Notes: generated from the letters alone by a model not told the origin. 10,887 nucleotides of DNA from CAZDOD01 sp964506935 (GCA_964506935.1 CAZDOD010000094.1:1-10887); one strand, 5' to 3'. Counted from the stretch's first letter, positions 1-6,459 are shown. A program made the numbers and translations.

Positions 1-37
1 CCATGTGTGGGCTCGAGTTTATCGCCAAGACTTTCAT
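1..37 (-). CDS. NAD(P)H-dependent FMN reductase / iron-sulfur flavoprotein family, N-terminal fragment
   Basis: Only the first 12 codons are in the window, reading MKVLAINSSPHM on the minus strand before the left edge. A short beta strand followed by N-x-S-P is the usual start of the flavodoxin-like NADPH-dependent FMN reductase and iron-sulfur flavoprotein families, where the loop after the first strand binds the FMN phosphate. The ATG at 35-37 has a GAGG Shine-Dalgarno sequence about 9 bases upstream, and a strong promoter lies further up at 129-157. The gene is co-directional with the MbfA-like gene upstream and separated from it by 209 bp. The family call rests on one motif plus correct gene architecture, so the exact subfamily, and whether a cysteine cluster is present, cannot be seen. 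Confidence 0.6.
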   Translation of the reverse strand, partial: MKVLAINSSPHM

Positions 38-75
38 TCTAATTTTCCTCTTCTAAATTTTCAGAATTGCAAATG

Positions 76-104
76 TCCCGATAACAGAAATCTTACGGTC
101 GGGA
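76..104 (-). other. Small inverted repeat in the flavoprotein gene leader
   Basis: TCCCGA (76-81) and TCGGGA (99-104) form a 6-bp stem, extendable by a G-U and an A-U pair, around a 17-base loop. It lies in the predicted leader of the edge flavoprotein gene. On the minus strand a T-run precedes the stem and does not follow it, so it does not look like an intrinsic terminator. Its function is unknown. Confidence 0.3.
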
Positions 105-128
105 TAAAAAAAGTGAAAAATTTTCGAG

Positions 129-157
129 ATTATATCCAATTGAGTGCTTTTCATCAA
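129..157 (-). promoter_or_regulatory. Sigma70-like promoter of the edge flavoprotein gene
   Basis: Read on the minus strand, TTGATG (152-157) is followed after 17 bases by a perfect TATAAT (129-134). Transcription would begin near position 122, giving a leader of about 85 bases before the ATG at 37. The 14 bases GATATAATCTCGAA, covering the -10 box and the bases after it (123-136), recur exactly at the MbfA-like gene promoter (1212-1225). The shared segment is discussed under findings. Confidence 0.55.
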
Positions 158-210
158 CATAAAAACCAATTTTTTTAGATTTTTAAAAGTTTTAGAATGT
201 GATATTTCAG

Positions 211-224
211 AAAATCGAGATTTT
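211..224. repeat. Palindrome AAAATC-GA-GATTTT after the MbfA-like gene
   Basis: The arms AAAATC and GATTTT are perfectly complementary around a 2-base centre, and the site lies just downstream of the MbfA-like stop codon. Its ATCTCGA core (minus strand) resembles the -10/start segment shared by the two nearby promoters. It could be a protein-binding site or simply AT-rich coincidence. Confidence 0.25.
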
Positions 225-246
225 ATATACAGCAGGGTTTTTGCAA

Positions 247-1116
247 CTAAATACTGAAAAATATCCGTATAGCATAACCTATGAAAAATGATACCGTCGC
301 TACTCCGAGGCTGATTCCCGCCATCTCGAAAAATCTCACGGCTAGGGGGATTTCCCTTGTAACCGAGACGTAATAGGTAAACATGAAGATAATGACCACC
401 GCAACGGTCATGGCGAGGCCGAGACACAAGTAGACATTGGAGAAAAGTAGATAGGGGAGGATCAGAAATGTGACCGTAAGGACATACGCTGAACCAGTAT
501 AGAGCGATGACTTAAGGGGATTTTTCCCGTTCCCCTCGGTCTTGGTCGAGAGATACTCCGATGCGGCCATCGAAAGTGAAGCGGCGATGCCGGTAATCAG
601 ACCGACCATCGCGATCAGGCGGGTGTTCTGGAGTGCGAGGGTAAAACCCGCAAGGGCGCCCGTAAGCTCCACGAGGGCATCGTTTAGACCGAGGACCACC
701 GAACCGACGTATTTCAGCCGCTCTTCATCCAAGAGATCTATAAGTTCATTTTCGTGCGACTCTTCATCTTCCAGGATACTCTCGGTGCCTGGAAGGACTT
801 TTACTATCTGTCCGTATTTCAGTTGGGCCTTTTCTTCCCCCATCTCCATAAGCTTAAGACCGAAGGTGACCCCGAGTATCTTTGAAATGATGAAGTACTT
901 CCATATCATAAACTTGCTCGGCCCTACATCTTCGTGGGAGAGCTCTTTCCATATTTCATAATGCTTGAGCTCATCCTCCGAGATCCGCCTTAAGACCTCT
1001 TTGTTGTGCGGATCCTTTATCGATTGTGACAACCTCTGGTAGATAAAGTACTCGGTGATTTCATTCTTTTGAAAATTCAGGATAATCTTCTTCGTCTGCC
1101 TGTTTAGTTTTAACAT
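247..1116 (-). CDS. mbfA: MbfA-like erythrin/vacuolar iron transporter (ferritin-like domain fused to VIT1 domain)
   Basis: This 289-residue membrane protein joins a cytoplasmic ferritin-like di-iron domain (about residues 10-130) to a VIT1/CCC1 iron-transport domain (about 135-289). In the first part, E19/E22, ExxH at 49-52, E94/E95 and a second ExxH at 118-121 are the expected di-iron ligands. The second part carries the VIT1 signatures GLNDALVELTGALAG (143-157) and SMAASEYLS (182-190), and about five hydrophobic helices. Characterised MbfA proteins export iron and protect against iron and peroxide stress; that role is inferred here. The start is well set: AGGAGG lies 6 bases before the ATG. 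A strong promoter sits at 1218-1246. Length and domain order are normal for the family. The symbol follows domain architecture and is not proof of orthology. Confidence 0.9.
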   Translation of the reverse strand: MLKLNRQTKKIILNFQKNEITEYFIYQRLSQSIKDPHNKEVLRRISEDELKHYEIWKELSHEDVGPSKFMIWKYFIISKILGVTFGLKLMEMGEEKAQLKYGQIVKVLPGTESILEDEESHENELIDLLDEERLKYVGSVVLGLNDALVELTGALAGFTLALQNTRLIAMVGLITGIAASLSMAASEYLSTKTEGNGKNPLKSSLYTGSAYVLTVTFLILPYLLFSNVYLCLGLAMTVAVVIIFMFTYYVSVTREIPLAVRFFEMAGISLGVATVSFFIGYAIRIFFSI

Positions 1117-1134
1117 CTAGGCCCTCCTAAGAAA

Positions 1135-1152
1135 GGTTTCATTTAAGAAACC
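1135..1152 (-). promoter_or_regulatory. Leader hairpin upstream of the MbfA-like ribosome binding site
   Basis: GGTTTC (1135-1140) and GAAACC (1147-1152) are perfect inverted arms around a 6-base AT-only loop. In the mRNA this hairpin lies a few bases upstream of the AGGAGG ribosome binding site, so it could affect translation or mark an operator. The function is inferred from position only. Confidence 0.35.
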
Positions 1153-1184
1153 ATCCTTTTTCTGCCAAAACCCGATATGACGTC

Positions 1185-1199
1185 TTTGTATAATTATAA
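1185..1199 (-). promoter_or_regulatory. Possible PerR/Fur-family operator
   Basis: Read on the minus strand, the 15-mer is TTATAATTATACAAA. Its first seven bases match the PerR half-site TTATAAT and the second half matches 4 of 7 positions of the inverted half-site. It lies about 12-26 bases downstream of the predicted MbfA-like transcription start, where a bound repressor would block transcription. AT-rich sequence makes chance matches likely, so this is tentative. Confidence 0.25.
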
Positions 1200-1217
1200 T
1201 TTCGATATCCATTCGAG

Positions 1218-1246
1218 ATTATATCTTATAGGTGTCAGCCTTTCAA
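1218..1246 (-). promoter_or_regulatory. Sigma70-like promoter of the MbfA-like gene
   Basis: On the minus strand TTGAAA (1241-1246), a 17-base spacer and a perfect TATAAT (1218-1223) make a near-consensus promoter. The start site would be near 1211, giving a leader of about 95 bases. The -10 region and following bases (1212-1225) are identical over 14 bases to those of the promoter at 129-157. Confidence 0.6.
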
Positions 1247-1261
1247 TAAAAATAGAAAATT

Positions 1262-1271
1262 TCCAATTGGA
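1262..1271. repeat. 10-bp perfect palindrome TCCAATTGGA
   Basis: A perfect 10-bp palindrome sits about 16 bp upstream of the -35 box of the MbfA-like gene promoter. The position would suit an activator or repressor site. No family consensus was recognised. Confidence 0.3.
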
Positions 1272-1275
1272 TTTA

Positions 1276-1309
1276 TTATCGAGGGCGCGATGGGATTTGG
1301 CCTCGATAA
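1276..1309. repeat. 9-bp inverted repeat with 16-base loop between the dehydrogenase and MbfA-like genes
   Basis: TTATCGAGG (1276-1284) and CCTCGATAA (1301-1309) are perfect inverted arms separated by a GC-richer loop. The structure lies about 100 bases beyond the dehydrogenase stop and just upstream of the MbfA-like promoter. It has no T-run on either strand, so a terminator role is weak. It may be a processing or attenuating hairpin for the dehydrogenase transcript, or a regulator site. Confidence 0.4.
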
Positions 1310-1407
1310 AGATGAAAAACTTCTTTTCGAGACGAATTTTTACTTGTGGATTTTTCTCCTTGTGTATCCTCTTTTAGTTAGGTATCTTACCTTTTTTCGC
1401 ATTCGGT

Positions 1408-2226
1408 TTACGGCTCATATTTTAGATTTCTAAAAATCTTTACGACCCCTCGAGCGGCGAGAAAAAAGAGTGAAATAGAAAGTCTAAAGAAACGCCATGT
1501 GATCGATGCATGTAGTGGGAAAGTTATTATTGCCTTATTTCGCCTTACACCTCGGAGGATCTTCCGGGCCGCCTTTTCCGGGCCTATTATGAGGTTTATC
1601 TTTGAGATTAGTTTTTCCCGATCCAAATTTAAAAGGATCGCGGCATCGTGTATCTCGGTCCTTACATTCCCGGGACAAACTACTCCCACCTTTACACCGA
1701 AAGTACGGCCCTCCGCCCGAAGCGAGTTCGAGAGCCCGACCACACCGTGCTTGGTGGCACAATAGGCCGTAATCATTGGTGCGGGAATCAGGCCGGCCAA
1801 AGAAGCCGTATTTACTATATGACCGGATCCCTGCCCCACCATCACCTCGTAGGCGAAAATAGTCCCGTAGATCACGCCCATGAGGTTCACATCGACAATC
1901 CGGCGCCATTGATCGATCGACATCTCTGTGACCTCGCCCAATATGGCGATTCCGGCGTTGTTGAAGACGTAGTCAATTCGGCCATGCTTCTCCTTTATCT
2001 CATCGATGAGCTTTTTTACATCCTTGGCCTTTGTCACGTCGAGATGCCGGCCCTGTGCGCGCCCCCCTCCACCCTTGATCTTTGATGCGGTCTTTTCCGC
2101 ACCGTCAAGGTTGATGTCCGCACAAATCACCATCACTCCCCTCCTCCCCAGCTCAGCTGACAGAGCCCTTCCGATCCCTGATGCGGCCCCGGTTACTATT
2201 GCGATCTTGTCTTTGAATTTTTCCAT
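1408..2226 (-). CDS. Short-chain dehydrogenase/reductase (classical SDR, NAD-type)
   Basis: This 272-residue protein is a classical SDR: Rossmann fold, one-step oxidation or reduction of a hydroxyl/carbonyl group. The cofactor loop TGAASGIG is at 12-19, D37 at the end of the second strand favours NAD(H) over NADP(H), D63 follows the third strand, NNAG is at 89-92 and N114 completes the catalytic tetrad with S142, Y155 and K159 (YCATK). The PG motif is at 185-186. The C-terminal stretch after about residue 238 is basic and hydrophobic (ITWRFFRLSISLFFLAARG), suggesting peripheral membrane contact, as in lipid-acting SDRs. The substrate cannot be named. The start has no clear Shine-Dalgarno sequence, but the protein begins naturally a few residues before the first strand and no better start is seen. 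A promoter lies just upstream at 2251-2278. Confidence 0.9.
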   Translation of the reverse strand: MEKFKDKIAIVTGAASGIGRALSAELGRRGVMVICADINLDGAEKTASKIKGGGGRAQGRHLDVTKAKDVKKLIDEIKEKHGRIDYVFNNAGIAILGEVTEMSIDQWRRIVDVNLMGVIYGTIFAYEVMVGQGSGHIVNTASLAGLIPAPMITAYCATKHGVVGLSNSLRAEGRTFGVKVGVVCPGNVRTEIHDAAILLNLDREKLISKINLIIGPEKAARKILRGVRRNKAIITFPLHASITWRFFRLSISLFFLAARGVVKIFRNLKYEP

Positions 2227-2250
2227 GACTATCGTCTTTACATAATACTA

Positions 2251-2278
2251 AATATAAAAAATTGCCCGATCATGTTAA
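2251..2278 (-). promoter_or_regulatory. Sigma70-like promoter of the SDR gene
   Basis: On the minus strand TTAACA (2273-2278), a 16-base spacer and TATATT (2251-2256) each match consensus at five of six positions. The predicted start lies only about 18 bases before the SDR ATG, giving a very short leader, in keeping with the weak ribosome binding site. Confidence 0.4.
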
Positions 2279-2445
2279 AAAAACCAAACAACCATGACCA
2301 TATTTACCAAACTTTTTAGATTTTTTTCCGGTCAGACAAAACAATCCCACAAGAAAGACCTTTATATTTCGGCCTTTACTAAAATTCAAAGATTATACGC
2401 CACAGATTCCCCACCCCCCAAATTGCACATCAAAGGACTATTAAT

Positions 2446-3525
2446 CTATTCCATCTCCGGTATAGGGATCATGCCGACGGCGTCCTCAGAGAGGCTCCCC
2501 ATATATAGCATCCCATTGTGCTCAACAACGTTAGTTATCTGGCCGAAGGATCCCGACGGGTCCTGGAGGTTCTGGACGACGTTCCCTTCGCCGTCAAGTC
2601 CCAGTATAAACCCATAGTCTACGGCGGCGGGCGTGACGCATTCGGGGAGGCGCCTCAAGACTTTTCTTAAGCCCGGCCTCGGAAAGAGTACCTTGTCCGC
2701 CAGCTCGTTTCTCGGTGATACGATAGTCACCCAGAATACGCCGTTTTCGCCGGCAAAGAGGCCATCGGGGAAACCCGGCAGGTTGTCGATCAAGACCTCC
2801 GACTCGCCCTCTTTGGGCCCGCTCATCCAGTAGCGGGACACCCTGTACATCGAAGTCTCCACAAACAGGAGAAAGGAAGAATCCCGGCTCACGGCGACGC
2901 CGTTGGGGAAGTAGAGGTCACCGAGGATAAGCCTCGTCTCACCGCTTTCGGGGTCGTATGAGAGGAGGCGGCCGTTCGGACGGTGCTCGAGGATGTCATC
3001 CATGAAATGGTCATCGGTAAACTTATATGATACGTCGGTGAAGTAGATAGTCCCATCCGGGGCGACGTCGATGCCGTCGACGCATTTGAACGGGACTCCC
3101 CCCTCCTCCGTCGAGAGGACGGAAATCTCTCCCGCGGGGGAGACCGAAATGAGCCCCTTCTTGCCGTTACAGACCAGGAGATTTCCAGAACGGTCAAAAT
3201 CGAGCCCGAAGGGCCATCCACCGACATCGACGAAAACCTCAGGCCCGCTCCCGTCAGGCTCAAACCTCACGATGCGGCCGTCTTTCAACCCGGCGTATAT
3301 TTGGCCTTTGTCGTTTACGGCGACGCCCTCCATAGCAGAACCCATGTTCGTCTCGAGGCGCTCAATCCCGGAAAGATAGTCATTGACCTCATAGACGCCC
3401 GTAAGCTCTGGCGCCTCAGGCGGCGAGAAGGCCGCGGGATCGATCGGAACCGGCCACAGCAAAAGATAGAGTATCAACAGTCCCAAGATCACCAAAAGAG
3501 AGACTAAAAAAGTACGACCCTTCAT
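2446..3525 (-). CDS. Membrane-anchored strictosidine synthase-like / SMP-30 family beta-propeller protein
   Basis: The protein has 359 residues from the ATG at 3523-3525. This start has AGGAGG 6 bases upstream and is preferred to an in-frame ATG 12 codons earlier. A single hydrophobic helix at about 5-25 is an uncleaved signal anchor that would place the rest outside the cytoplasmic membrane. The remainder is a six-bladed propeller of the SMP-30/gluconolactonase and strictosidine synthase superfamily. Repeated D-x-x-G turns (DGSG, DRSGN, DGTIYFTD) and a block at about 206-255 (FPNGVAVSRD, ETSMYRVSRYW, NLPGFPDGL) match the conserved region of strictosidine synthase/APMAP proteins. Bacterial members are mostly uncharacterised hydrolases or lactonases, and metal-ligand positions cannot be assigned by eye. 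It follows the four-helix membrane protein gene by 90 bp. The alkaloid-forming reaction is not implied. Confidence 0.82.
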   Translation of the reverse strand: MKGRTFLVSLLVILGLLILYLLLWPVPIDPAAFSPPEAPELTGVYEVNDYLSGIERLETNMGSAMEGVAVNDKGQIYAGLKDGRIVRFEPDGSGPEVFVDVGGWPFGLDFDRSGNLLVCNGKKGLISVSPAGEISVLSTEEGGVPFKCVDGIDVAPDGTIYFTDVSYKFTDDHFMDDILEHRPNGRLLSYDPESGETRLILGDLYFPNGVAVSRDSSFLLFVETSMYRVSRYWMSGPKEGESEVLIDNLPGFPDGLFAGENGVFWVTIVSPRNELADKVLFPRPGLRKVLRRLPECVTPAAVDYGFILGLDGEGNVVQNLQDPSGSFGQITNVVEHNGMLYMGSLSEDAVGMIPIPEME

Positions 3526-3615
3526 AACATTCCTCCTATATATTTTAAAGAAATTCCACAAAGATTACTAATTGATGAAAGATATCATTCTATCGGTATA
3601 AATCCGCCGCCCGGC

Positions 3616-3993
3616 CTAGAGTACACCCCCCAAAAATATCAGGACTGCTGCGGTTAGAAATATCGGCGGACAGAGCTTGTAAACTATAAACGACGCCCTC
3701 GCTCCGGTAAAAAGGCTAACGACCGCCATAACGACAAGCATAATCGATGACGCAAAAAAAACGATCTTTGAGACGGCGTTCTCGGGGCCTGCCAGGATCG
3801 TAATGAGAAATACGATGCTTCCCAAAAAGCAGAGCGTCAGCCCCTCCATGATCCACTCCATCGTAATAACCCGCCTGTTGTCTTTAGAAATTTGCCCGAA
3901 GCCGTCGACCACACTTTTTGTCGCAAATATATGTGCCAGTCCCCAAATCGCAATAATAATCGAGCCGACATACAGCAATATATTATTTACCAT
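3616..3993 (-). CDS. Conserved-type four-helix integral membrane protein of unknown function
   Basis: I do not recognise this 125-residue protein as a named family. Four hydrophobic segments are visible at about 5-24, 51-68, 76-96 and 107-124, so nearly the whole protein lies in the membrane. The first loop (about 25-48) is polar and contains DNRR at 38-41, followed by an EWIMEG stretch (46-51) leading into the second helix. A histidine (H21) sits inside helix 1. No transporter, enzyme or sensor motif is seen. The ATG at 3993 has a purine-rich GAGAGG ribosome binding site about 8 bases upstream. It lies between the serine hydrolase and anchored propeller genes, all on the same strand, and has its own candidate promoter at 4074-4102. 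Confidence 0.75.
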   Translation of the reverse strand: MVNNILLYVGSIIIAIWGLAHIFATKSVVDGFGQISKDNRRVITMEWIMEGLTLCFLGSIVFLITILAGPENAVSKIVFFASSIMLVVMAVVSLFTGARASFIVYKLCPPIFLTAAVLIFLGGVL

Positions 3994-4073
3994 CTTGATT
4001 TCCTCTCTTTTGTCGTTAAATAAAATCCCCCCTATTTCCTATTGAATATCTTAGAGCGGCTGAAAAATGGACT

Positions 4074-4102
4074 ATTATCCCATTGTGCCAGATAATTAAC
4101 AA
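4074..4102 (-). promoter_or_regulatory. Candidate promoter of the four-helix membrane protein gene
   Basis: On the minus strand TTGTTA (4097-4102), 17 bases, then GATAAT (4074-4079). The -10 matches five of six consensus positions and the -35 four of six. Transcription would start near 4067, leaving a leader of about 73 bases. Confidence 0.35.
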
Positions 4103-4112
4103 TAACGATAGA

Positions 4113-5321
4113 TTAATTAGAGGAGCTAAGCATCTTTATCACTTTTAGCATCAGTTTAAACGGTTTCGACCTCGATTTTGATTCCGCTTGATCGATAGTC
4201 CCTGCCATGTAGAGATCCAAATCCTCGCAATAATAAAGGAATGAACCAGTAGAACCTGAATGACCCCATAGAGGCGGTACCTTCATCATCGTATTTATAA
4301 ATGATGGCAGCTTGAAGCGCATCGTCCCGTACCCATATTGAAGCGGAAATTGCAGATCGTGCCAGTCGTGCATCGATTCCAGCGTGTTTTTACTGACAAT
4401 TCGCCCTTCATTTAGGGCCTTAAGAAAAATGATACAATCTTCAGCCGTAGACACAATGCCTCCATCGGCCCAGTAGGCCTCATTTGAACGGGTATTTGTA
4501 ATAATCATATCTTTATAAAAGACGTCCGCCGGAGTGGAAGACGGGTCGAGCTGAGGTTCGGAACGGCCTGTTAACCAAGTGTGCTTGAGACCCAGTGGAC
4601 GAAAGAAAAAATCCTCGAAGACGACCTGAAGGGGTCTTCCGGTTACGCTCTCGATGATCTTTCCCAACAGTTGGAAATTTGTATCCGAATAGGATGTATC
4701 CGTACCCGGCGGGAAATTGGGCTCCAACTCACGTGCCCTTTCGATAGTCTCATCTACCGTCCATGATCGCTCCGGTTCTTCCAGAAACAATTCAAAAAGG
4801 CTTTTCCCCCCTTTCGGTTTTTCGGTATAGTAATCCGCTATGCCCGAAGTATGCGACAATAACTCTTTTATGGTAATTTCGTGGGAATAATCCTTCCCCT
4901 TATACACATGGATGCCACAAATAAGCTCTTCTGGAAGGTATTTAGAGATTGGATCATCTAAAGAGAGTGCCCCCTCCTCATACAATTTCATAACTGCCGT
5001 GGCGGTAAATAGCTTGGTAACACTGGCAATATAAATGGGGGTATCTATATTCATGGGCACCTGACCGTCTTGGTTTGCGATTCTGGCCGCGCCCGACCAA
5101 AAGAAAGAGCCATCACCCTTCATCACAGAAAGGACACAATTTCTGATCGATTTATCCTTCTCTACTAAATCAGAGACCAAATATTGCATTTTCTGATCCA
5201 AATCGTTAGAAGATGGGATCGAAGATCTTGATCGCGTTATGAAAAATCCCACTGNNNNNNNNNNAAGAAACAGCACAATAATTATCAGTACTGCGAATGC
5301 TATTATTACACGTTTCATCAT
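4113..5321 (-). CDS. Serine hydrolase, class C beta-lactamase / penicillin-binding protein-like family
   Basis: About 402 residues with an N-terminal hydrophobic signal or anchor (residues 4-27), so it likely acts in the periplasm. The family's catalytic motifs are present: the nucleophile tetrad SVTK at 100-103, YSD at 211-213 in place of the common YSN, and HSG at 354-356 in place of KTG. LLSHTSG (154-160) is another hallmark. Such proteins include esterases, D-amino peptidases and carboxypeptidases, and most are not antibiotic-resistance enzymes; nothing here supports resistance. Ten Ns (5255-5264) fall within the anchor helix at codons 20-23. The frame reads through, but the true gap length is unknown, so the N-terminus is provisional. 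The start MMKR has a G-rich ribosome binding site and a good promoter. Its base composition looks lower in GC than several neighbours. Confidence 0.85.
   Translation of the reverse strand: MMKRVIIAFAVLIIIVLFLXXXXVGFFITRSRSSIPSSNDLDQKMQYLVSDLVEKDKSIRNCVLSVMKGDGSFFWSGAARIANQDGQVPMNIDTPIYIASVTKLFTATAVMKLYEEGALSLDDPISKYLPEELICGIHVYKGKDYSHEITIKELLSHTSGIADYYTEKPKGGKSLFELFLEEPERSWTVDETIERARELEPNFPPGTDTSYSDTNFQLLGKIIESVTGRPLQVVFEDFFFRPLGLKHTWLTGRSEPQLDPSSTPADVFYKDMIITNTRSNEAYWADGGIVSTAEDCIIFLKALNEGRIVSKNTLESMHDWHDLQFPLQYGYGTMRFKLPSFINTMMKVPPLWGHSGSTGSFLYYCEDLDLYMAGTIDQAESKSRSKPFKLMLKVIKMLSSSN
5255..5264. other. Assembly gap (10 Ns)
   Basis: Ten undetermined bases lie inside the signal/anchor segment of the serine hydrolase gene. 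Ten is a common placeholder length, so the real gap may differ. Confidence 0.98.
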
Positions 5322-5348
5322 TAATATACCCCCGTCGTTATTTAGATA

Positions 5349-5376
5349 ATTATCCCACCAAAAAGACCCGGGTCAA
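5349..5376 (-). promoter_or_regulatory. Sigma70-like promoter of the serine hydrolase gene
   Basis: On the minus strand TTGACC (5371-5376), 16 bases, then GATAAT (5349-5354), each matching five of six consensus positions. The start would be near 5342, about 20 bases before the first ATG. Confidence 0.5.
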
Positions 5377-5458
5377 TAATGACTTTAATGATTTATGTGA
5401 TGGACTAAACGAAAAACCCCAAGGCCGAGGCGCCCACCAAACCCATTCCCCATTTCGA

Positions 5459-6331
5459 TCAGACCGGGATCAATTCCTCAACGGAAAAGGGCCTCCCGTG
5501 GGCGGGGTAGATTACCTTCGCCCCGGCCTCCCTCAATATCTCCCAGCTACTGTAGACCTCGTCGATATCTTGGATATATATCGGCCTGTGCCTGCACCCG
5601 CAGATTTCCATAAGATCCATCGCCGCATCCCCGACGAAGGCGCTCCCGTCCGAAAGGAGGACCGAGATGGAGTCATCAGTATGCCCTGGCGTGTAGAGTA
5701 TCTTTCCGTCGATTCCGATTTCTTTTAAGATCGAGGAATCGTCGCCCGAGATGATGAAATCGTCCTCCCTCGGTATAACCGGTGGAAACACGAACTCGTG
5801 GAAGACCGAGAAAGCCCCCAAGATAACCTTCACGCATCCGTTTAACGGTACTGACACATCCTCGGATTTTCCCCTTTCGAGATAGGGGAGGGCGTTTTCG
5901 TGTACTATCATTCTCGCCCCCGTATTTTTGATGAATTGTGTCGCAAAACCCGAGTGGTCGTCATGATGATGGGTCAAAAGGAGATATTTTATGTCAGAGA
6001 GTTTCACCCCTATTTCGTCAAGCCCCCCGAGATATTTATCATAGTCATCGGGATAGCTCACGTCGATCTGCAGGTATCCACCATCGCAAGGGAGGAGAAA
6101 ACAGTTTGTGAAGGTGACCTTTACGTATTTCACATCACCGAAATCGAGTCCACCCTTTTCAGCACAGGAAAAGGCATGGGCGTCGGGACTCAAAAGACCT
6201 ACGGCGCCGGACGACACCGCCGTCGATATCCCGAAGAGGGCAGAATATTCTATGAACTCCCTTCGGGTCATCTCCCGCCTTTTAAGACGAGTCTCCCGTT
6301 CTAACTTCATGCTACGCCCCTCAGTATCCAT
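5459..6331 (-). CDS. Tat-exported metallo-beta-lactamase-fold hydrolase
   Basis: From the ATG at 6331 the protein has 290 residues. A twin-arginine signal (TRREF, R23-R24) precedes a hydrophobic segment and an AHA site (51-53), so the folded, metal-loaded enzyme is probably exported to the periplasm. The dinuclear metal site of the superfamily is complete: HxHxDH at 121-126 (HHHDDH), H217 in TPGHT, D235 in FVGDA and H278 in PAHGRPF. The substrate is unknown; the superfamily covers lactones, thioesters, phosphodiesters and more. In-frame alternatives start at 6361 and 6310. The 6331 start has GGAGG 5 bases upstream and 6310 has GAGGGG 6 bases upstream, so the n-region length is uncertain by 7 residues. 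It lies 128 bp after the transporter gene on the same strand, so a shared transcript is possible. Confidence 0.85.
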   Translation of the reverse strand: MDTEGRSMKLERETRLKRREMTRREFIEYSALFGISTAVSSGAVGLLSPDAHAFSCAEKGGLDFGDVKYVKVTFTNCFLLPCDGGYLQIDVSYPDDYDKYLGGLDEIGVKLSDIKYLLLTHHHDDHSGFATQFIKNTGARMIVHENALPYLERGKSEDVSVPLNGCVKVILGAFSVFHEFVFPPVIPREDDFIISGDDSSILKEIGIDGKILYTPGHTDDSISVLLSDGSAFVGDAAMDLMEICGCRHRPIYIQDIDEVYSSWEILREAGAKVIYPAHGRPFSVEELIPV

Positions 6332-6459
6332 AGCATCCTCCATTCCACACGATCTGTGCATCCGATCTCACCGCATCTCTATTGCGCCTGTTTTCTGGAG
6401 ATCGAACATTATTCTCTCTTATAGCTATATTTATCTCTTCTATGCAGGACAAAAGGTCA

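Noticed and set aside
75..112. Stem TCCCGA/TCGGGA next to a run of A's as a terminator of the MbfA-like gene
   Set aside because: On the minus strand the T-run comes before the stem, so it lacks the order needed for an intrinsic terminator.
1177..1377. Plus-strand ORF of 66 codons in the spacer upstream of the MbfA-like gene
   Set aside because: It overlaps the MbfA-like promoter and the inverted repeats, has no ribosome binding site, and its product has no recognisable features.
1648..2085. Plus-strand ORF of 145 codons, and a second minus-frame ORF of 124 codons at 1535-1909
   Set aside because: Both are shadows of the SDR gene, which has all catalytic motifs in its own frame.
165..2333. 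Shared AT-rich strings such as TTTTTAGATTTTT (171-183 and 2310-2328 areas)
   Set aside because: Low-complexity A/T matches of this length are expected by chance in these spacers.
5255..5264. N run as evidence of a broken serine hydrolase gene
   Set aside because: The flanking residues on both sides form one hydrophobic anchor in the same frame, so a real disruption is not shown.
5400..5440. GC-rich segment followed by TTTTT (minus strand) as a terminator after the Tat hydrolase gene
   Set aside because: The best stem is only about four base pairs with a mismatch-prone arm, so support is too weak.
4113..6331. Beta-lactamase-fold proteins as an antibiotic resistance locus
   Set aside because: Both folds are broad hydrolase families, and nothing in the sequence or neighbours points to beta-lactam hydrolysis.
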